From Hemibagrus wyckioides (taxonomy: Eukaryota; Chordata; Actinopteri; Siluriformes; Bagridae): a stretch of DNA of 64,000 bases. The notes under the pieces were generated by a model. The model ran no database searches, was not told the origin of the DNA, and worked only from the letters and a program-made list of their open reading frames with translations. Position 1 is the stretch's first letter, and each line of letters begins with the position of its first letter. The stretch is from positions 16,712,071 through 16,776,070 of the forward strand of contig NC_080731.1 in assembly GCF_019097595.1 (NCBI RefSeq), read 5' to 3'. Shown piece by piece: positions 59,931 to 64,000 of the stretch. Both the position numbers and the translations under genes were made by a program.

Positions 59931-61983
59931 TTCTACTACTTAATACTACTTGGTTACAACATGACTTTCTCAAAATGTTTTAATTGCTATGGTATAAAAA
60001 GAATACTTCATGGTAGTAAGAGTAACTCCTCCCCACATTAATTATTTATCCACAACAACACGTCTCCTAGTGTTTTTCATCGCTTCTCTTGCTCGCTTCT
60101 AAGATTTCAATTACTTGTGATACAAACATGTATTGGTTATACACAGATCTAATTATATATTTCACAGAATCTTCTGCTAGAGGACAATTGAATTTTGAAC
60201 TACACAGTTGTCTGAACCACCGGCACTGGGGGAGTAAATAGTTTCCATACAGGTTGCTTTAAAATGAACAGCTGTTTCAGAGCTGGAAAATGAATCAGGA
60301 ATTTAATTATGATATGAGTGGGTCTCATATGAGGCTACAGAGAAACCATCAATACAGACCAAAAAAAAAAAACCCCACAATGAAAACAATAAAAAATATT
60401 TTTTATTCAATTATATTTTAAGTTCTTTTTTTTTTTAAATGCTTGCAATACCAGACCCTCAGCTCAAATAGCCAAATAAAGGTCAGTGTACAAATCACTT
60501 TCTTTAAAAAATCTCTTTCTAGTCTACTAGGAAGCATGTACAAATCTTTCATTGAGTTTTCCATCAAACGCAACAATAGAATAGATACTATAACTACAAC
60601 CTTAGTAGCTATGGTGAAGTATCTTGTTGATTATATTATGATTACACCTTCACCACCCCTTTGATCGAGACCTTGTCATTGAGAAGAGGTTTATCTCCTT
60701 TTAATAAAGTCAGTGCTAAGTCAGCAGGGTTTATAATCACATGTTTGCATTCACATAGAAGAATTCCCTCTGAGCCTTGGATCTATTGTGCAATTCAATT
60801 TGTCGTTTTTGTTCATGCAAATTTCCAAATTGGTAGCCACCAGGTTCATCCATTTGCTCTTATTTTATTCTTTGGTTTGTCAACAACACTCAACCAGCGA
60901 AGAGTAGCAATTTTGGATTGCCAGGGTATACCATTGTGCAGGAATACCTGCAAATGAGTGGCTGTTCTTTCCCCACCAAACCTTTCCTCACCTTCAAGAT
61001 ACTTGAAACAGGAAGTAGCCTGACAATTTGAGCCAATCATCTTCCTCGGCATGCAAGACAGAGAGTGGTTAGCTTCCACACCTGGAAGTGTAGTCCAACA
61101 TGTTTTGCTTGAAGCAAGGTCCAGACTACTGTTTTCAAAAGGACCAGGGACTTTCACACACTCTGGAGACATTGTCCGGGCTAAGGGTTACTGGGACATC
61201 CATGGGGTAGTTTGGTGTCTGTTGACTTGCCAATGTGTGGACTTGCCACCTGCAAGTATATGGGGGGGGGGGGGGGTCAGGCAAGAAAGGCACAGTCCTA
61301 CTAGACCCTTGCATTGGAAAAACCATCAACCTTAATTATCATACTTTTGAATTACATGCAATTCTATATTACTGTACTGTGTTGTCGTCTGGTACACATT
61401 CTGAAACTGTTTCCCACTGTATACGAGTAACCATTGATGACATTCACTTGGCTTAAAAGCCTGAACAGCCGAGATGCTGATGACGTCATTGTGTTTCTGC
61501 CAGCAGGACAACTGGAATGGCCATCATAAACACCATTACATCCCACCCCATAGGTGCTGTGGGGGCTGATTTTATTGCCCCTTGCCCCCATTATGGCTAA
61601 TTGCATGGTTGCTCTGGCAGCATGGCTGATGCAGGGTATATGATGTTAACCTGATACTAGGTGAAAGTGGTATTTCCCTGCAGACCTGTGTGCCACAGGG
61701 TGGATAATTCCATATCTGGGGAGGGTCACAACACCATTTTAATGTTTTCCTGCTCTTACAGCTTGTCAAGAGTTAAATTGTTAGAGTGGGGTGAGAATCA
61801 GAGCACTGAAGCACAGGTGCACTCTGGGATTGGGGAAAAACCATCTGTGGTTCACTGGCTGCAATATGATGGAGATTGATCAATTATGTCATTTCCTCTG
61901 GGACATACAATACATAATAGACACTTTGGAGCTATTTCAGTCCACTCGCTCTGCTTTTTAACAAAATATACTATGTGATAGGC
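59931..61983 (+). other. trpm3: trpm3 intron 1, unassigned stretch with poly-G
   Basis: It includes a 15-nt G run at 61262-61276. Overlapping short open frames on both strands (60846-61172 minus, 61235-61456 plus) show no domain; a decayed mobile element is possible but not shown. Confidence 0.45.
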
Positions 61984-62460
61984 TTTCCTTCCTTCCTTCC
62001 TTCCTTCCTTCCTTCTTTCCTTCCTTCCTTCCTTCCTTCCTTCCTTCCTTCCTTCCTTCTTTCCTTCCTTCCTTCCTTCCTTATTTCAATCCATTCTGAT
62101 TCTTTCTTACTTCTAAATTCCTGCACTCAACCTTACCATCCACTCTTCCATCCTTCCTACCATTCTCCCAACTCTTCTTTCTTACTACCACTGCTCCCTT
62201 CTTCTTTCTTTCATCTATTTCTTCCTTCCCACCCTTCCTTGCCACCCTTCCTTCCTTCCTTCCTTCCTTCCTTTCATTCTCTTTCTCACTAACTCTTAAA
62301 TTCTTGCACTCAACCTTACCATTCACACTTCCATCCTTCCTACCATTCTCCCATCTCTCCTTTCTTAATACTACCTCCTTTCTTCCTTCTTTCATCAGTT
62401 CCTTCTTACTACCATTTCTTCCCACCCACCATGTTTTCTTCTCTTGCTTCCTTGCTTCCC
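61984..62460. repeat. (CCTT)n array plus a tandem duplication of about 183 bp
   Basis: (CCTT)n runs from 61984 to about 62083, followed by a polypyrimidine tract. The block with GCACTCAACCTTACCATCC at 62123 recurs as GCACTCAACCTTACCATTC at 62306. CCATCCTTCCTACCATTCTC occurs in both copies, so a unit of about 183 bp is present twice. Confidence 0.9.
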
Positions 62461-62536
62461 TCACTTCAACCACAAAAAAAGTAAGCAAACAACATGGCAC
62501 CATAAATAATTGCACCTTCCTTATTCTTTATTACAT

Positions 62537-62775
62537 TAAAACCCCTGGCAAAAAGTATGGAATCACCACTCTTGGAAGATGTTCATTCAATTGTTTAATT
62601 GTGTAGAAAAAAACTCAATCACAGACATGCCACAAAACTAGTGGCACTAGAAAATAGTTCAAATGAAAATAGTTTTGTGGCATGTCTGTGATTGGTTTTT
62701 TTTTCCTACACAGTTAAACAATTGAATGAACATCTTCCAAGAGTGGTGATTCCATACTTTTTGCCAGGGCTTGTA
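62537..62775. mobile_element. 239-bp palindromic MITE (Tc/mariner-like)
   Basis: Arms 62537-62640 and 62670-62775 are near-perfect reverse complements around a loop of about 29 nt. The left end TAAAACCCCTGGCAAAAAGT pairs with the right end ACTTTTTGCCAGGGCTTGTA, with TA at each edge as expected for a TA target duplication. Both arms carry GTATGGAATCACCACTCTTG or its complement. There is no coding capacity. A transcript through it would fold into a hairpin of about 100 bp. Confidence 0.85.
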
Positions 62776-63729
62776 CTTTTCTCAGAGATAATGTGCTTAT
62801 TCTGTAAGCGAGGGCATACAAGGTCGCTTTAAGGTTATTCAAGTCTTTATCTTAGCTCATCATTTCAGCCATAAACAGTGTGTACCTGTTGCCTTCACCT
62901 ACACTACACATCATGCAGAGTCTGCAATGTGTAGCACTATATACTGACACTAAATTATTTTGTGGTCTTTTATACCATTAAATAGCACTGACAGAGCATC
63001 ACTGTTACAGAATTAACAGTATAAATGCCTCATTTTGTCACATTATACAGCATGCATCATTAAAGTAAATGAGCCTAAATGATTAACTGACAGTTTTGTG
63101 GTTCATAATCTTCACACAATGTCAGAAGGTGAATATATTTGCGTATTATTAAGGAGGTTATTGCAATTGATGGAGAAGAAAGAGCTCTGAAGGAGATCAG
63201 AACAACATTAACGGCTTAAAAAAGTGTTTAGGGCTTGGGAAAGTCAATTGATTAAACAGTAAACATCCTCATTTTGTGTAGTTTCACCCAAATCCATAAA
63301 ACTCATGCCAGCTCGAATTAGCTTGCACGACTCATAGCTACAAAGCAGAAAAGAAGCCGTAATTAACCATTTAACACCAGAACCAACGTCCAGTCGAACG
63401 TGACCACATTTGCATAATGGGTTTAGTCTCTGCTTCCAATTCATAATCAGATTTGTGATTAAAACATTTTGTTCTGGTGTGCCGAAGTGCAGGAGAGACA
63501 AGCTTGACTGTTTTCTCACTAGTGCTAGTTTCTATGCTAGTCAAGTCACTTTGTGACATTTCTAGGGAATTTTCTGCAGAGAGAAAATATTCCTTCAGAT
63601 GGAATATCCAAACAGTATACTGACCTGTATGTTGCGTGCCGTAATTTTGCAGATCATCATGCTTCCCTGAATCAGCAAGTTTTTGTTGATGCTTTAAAAT
63701 CTTTAACCTCACTTTAACCTCACAGTGTG
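62776..63729 (+). other. trpm3: trpm3 intron 1, unassigned stretch
   Basis: No feature is recognised. Minus-strand open frames at 63244-63751 have no domain or splice support. Confidence 0.45.
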
Positions 63730-63846
63730 CTGGCTGATCAGAAGAGCACATTCAGCCAGAGACTGATCACTGCTAAGTGTAGCACTGAGCGCTTTAACAG
63801 ATCTTTCATCCCTGTGGCAATTAAACTGTACAATTCCTCCCTTTAA
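63730..63846 (+). mobile_element. Non-LTR retrotransposon ORF2 C-terminal fragment
   Basis: A 38-codon open frame ends CSTERFNRSFIPVAIKLYNS followed by SL and TAA. The TERF-RSFIP-AI-LYN pattern is the C-terminal end of fish LINE polymerase proteins. The sequence after the stop is a 3' UTR-like tail to the window edge. The upstream reverse transcriptase is absent, so it is a 5'-truncated insertion. Confidence 0.6.
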
Positions 63847-64000
63847 GTGTTGGGACATTTTCATGTGCAATTTCATGCGCAATACATAATAATGGGTGCT
63901 ATAGTAATTATAGACCTTTCATGCACATTACAATTTCAGCATTTTTTTCTGTCATGTACAATACAACTGTACCATTATCACCTGTTAAATTATCACCAAT

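Noticed and set aside
62081..62515. 144-codon Lys/Glu/Arg-rich minus-strand frame
   Set aside because: Antisense of the CCTT-rich repeat tract.

Overview
This window is vertebrate nuclear DNA, almost certainly from a ray-finned fish. It carries a split gene with GT-AG introns, long intergenic tracts, abundant tetra-, tri- and dinucleotide arrays, and several decayed Tc1-like and SINE-like elements of kinds common in teleosts. An otophysan or catfish-type genome would fit the repeat mix, but that is a weak guess. There are no prokaryotic features, CRISPR arrays, tRNA or rRNA genes that I could recognise.

Left edge (1-6 kb): a minus-strand, multi-exon relic of a transposase-derived gene runs off the left end (1-111, 310-592, about 697-822). 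It is followed by a 1.5 kb GATA/GACA array (1538-3020), an interspersed repeat (about 4000-4680), a decayed Tc1-like element (about 4768-5560) and assorted microsatellites.

5.98-34.7 kb: one complete plus-strand gene, which I identify as cemip2 (tmem2), the membrane-anchored hyaluronidase. A non-coding first exon ends at 6247. Twenty-three coding exons from the ATG at 8320 to the TAA at 32494-32496 join in frame to 4113 nt, or 1370 codons plus stop. The protein has a proline-rich cytoplasmic tail, one transmembrane segment, a G8 domain, a GG/ILEI-like domain, a parallel beta-helix core and a second GG domain. Introns hold Tc1-like relics, SINE-like copies and a 36-bp minisatellite of about 21 units that is open on the antisense strand.

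35-64 kb: mostly non-coding. At 52577-52753 there is a 59-codon first coding exon that I assign to trpm3, from its ESWKRLSS and GSTKRSG core and phase-0 donor. Its leader lies upstream, the rest of the gene lies beyond the right edge, and about 11 kb of its first intron is present. Tandem cemip2-trpm3 order matches the human arrangement on chromosome 9q21, which supports both calls. The rest of this tract holds microsatellites, LINE tails, SINE-like repeats, a Tc1-like element between two (AT)n arrays, a 239-bp palindromic MITE and several non-repetitive islands that could be conserved regulatory elements.

I did not find a convincing undescribed biological system. The most useful points are the full exon model of cemip2, the trpm3 alternative first exon, the antisense-open minisatellite, the Bkm-type array and the long palindrome.
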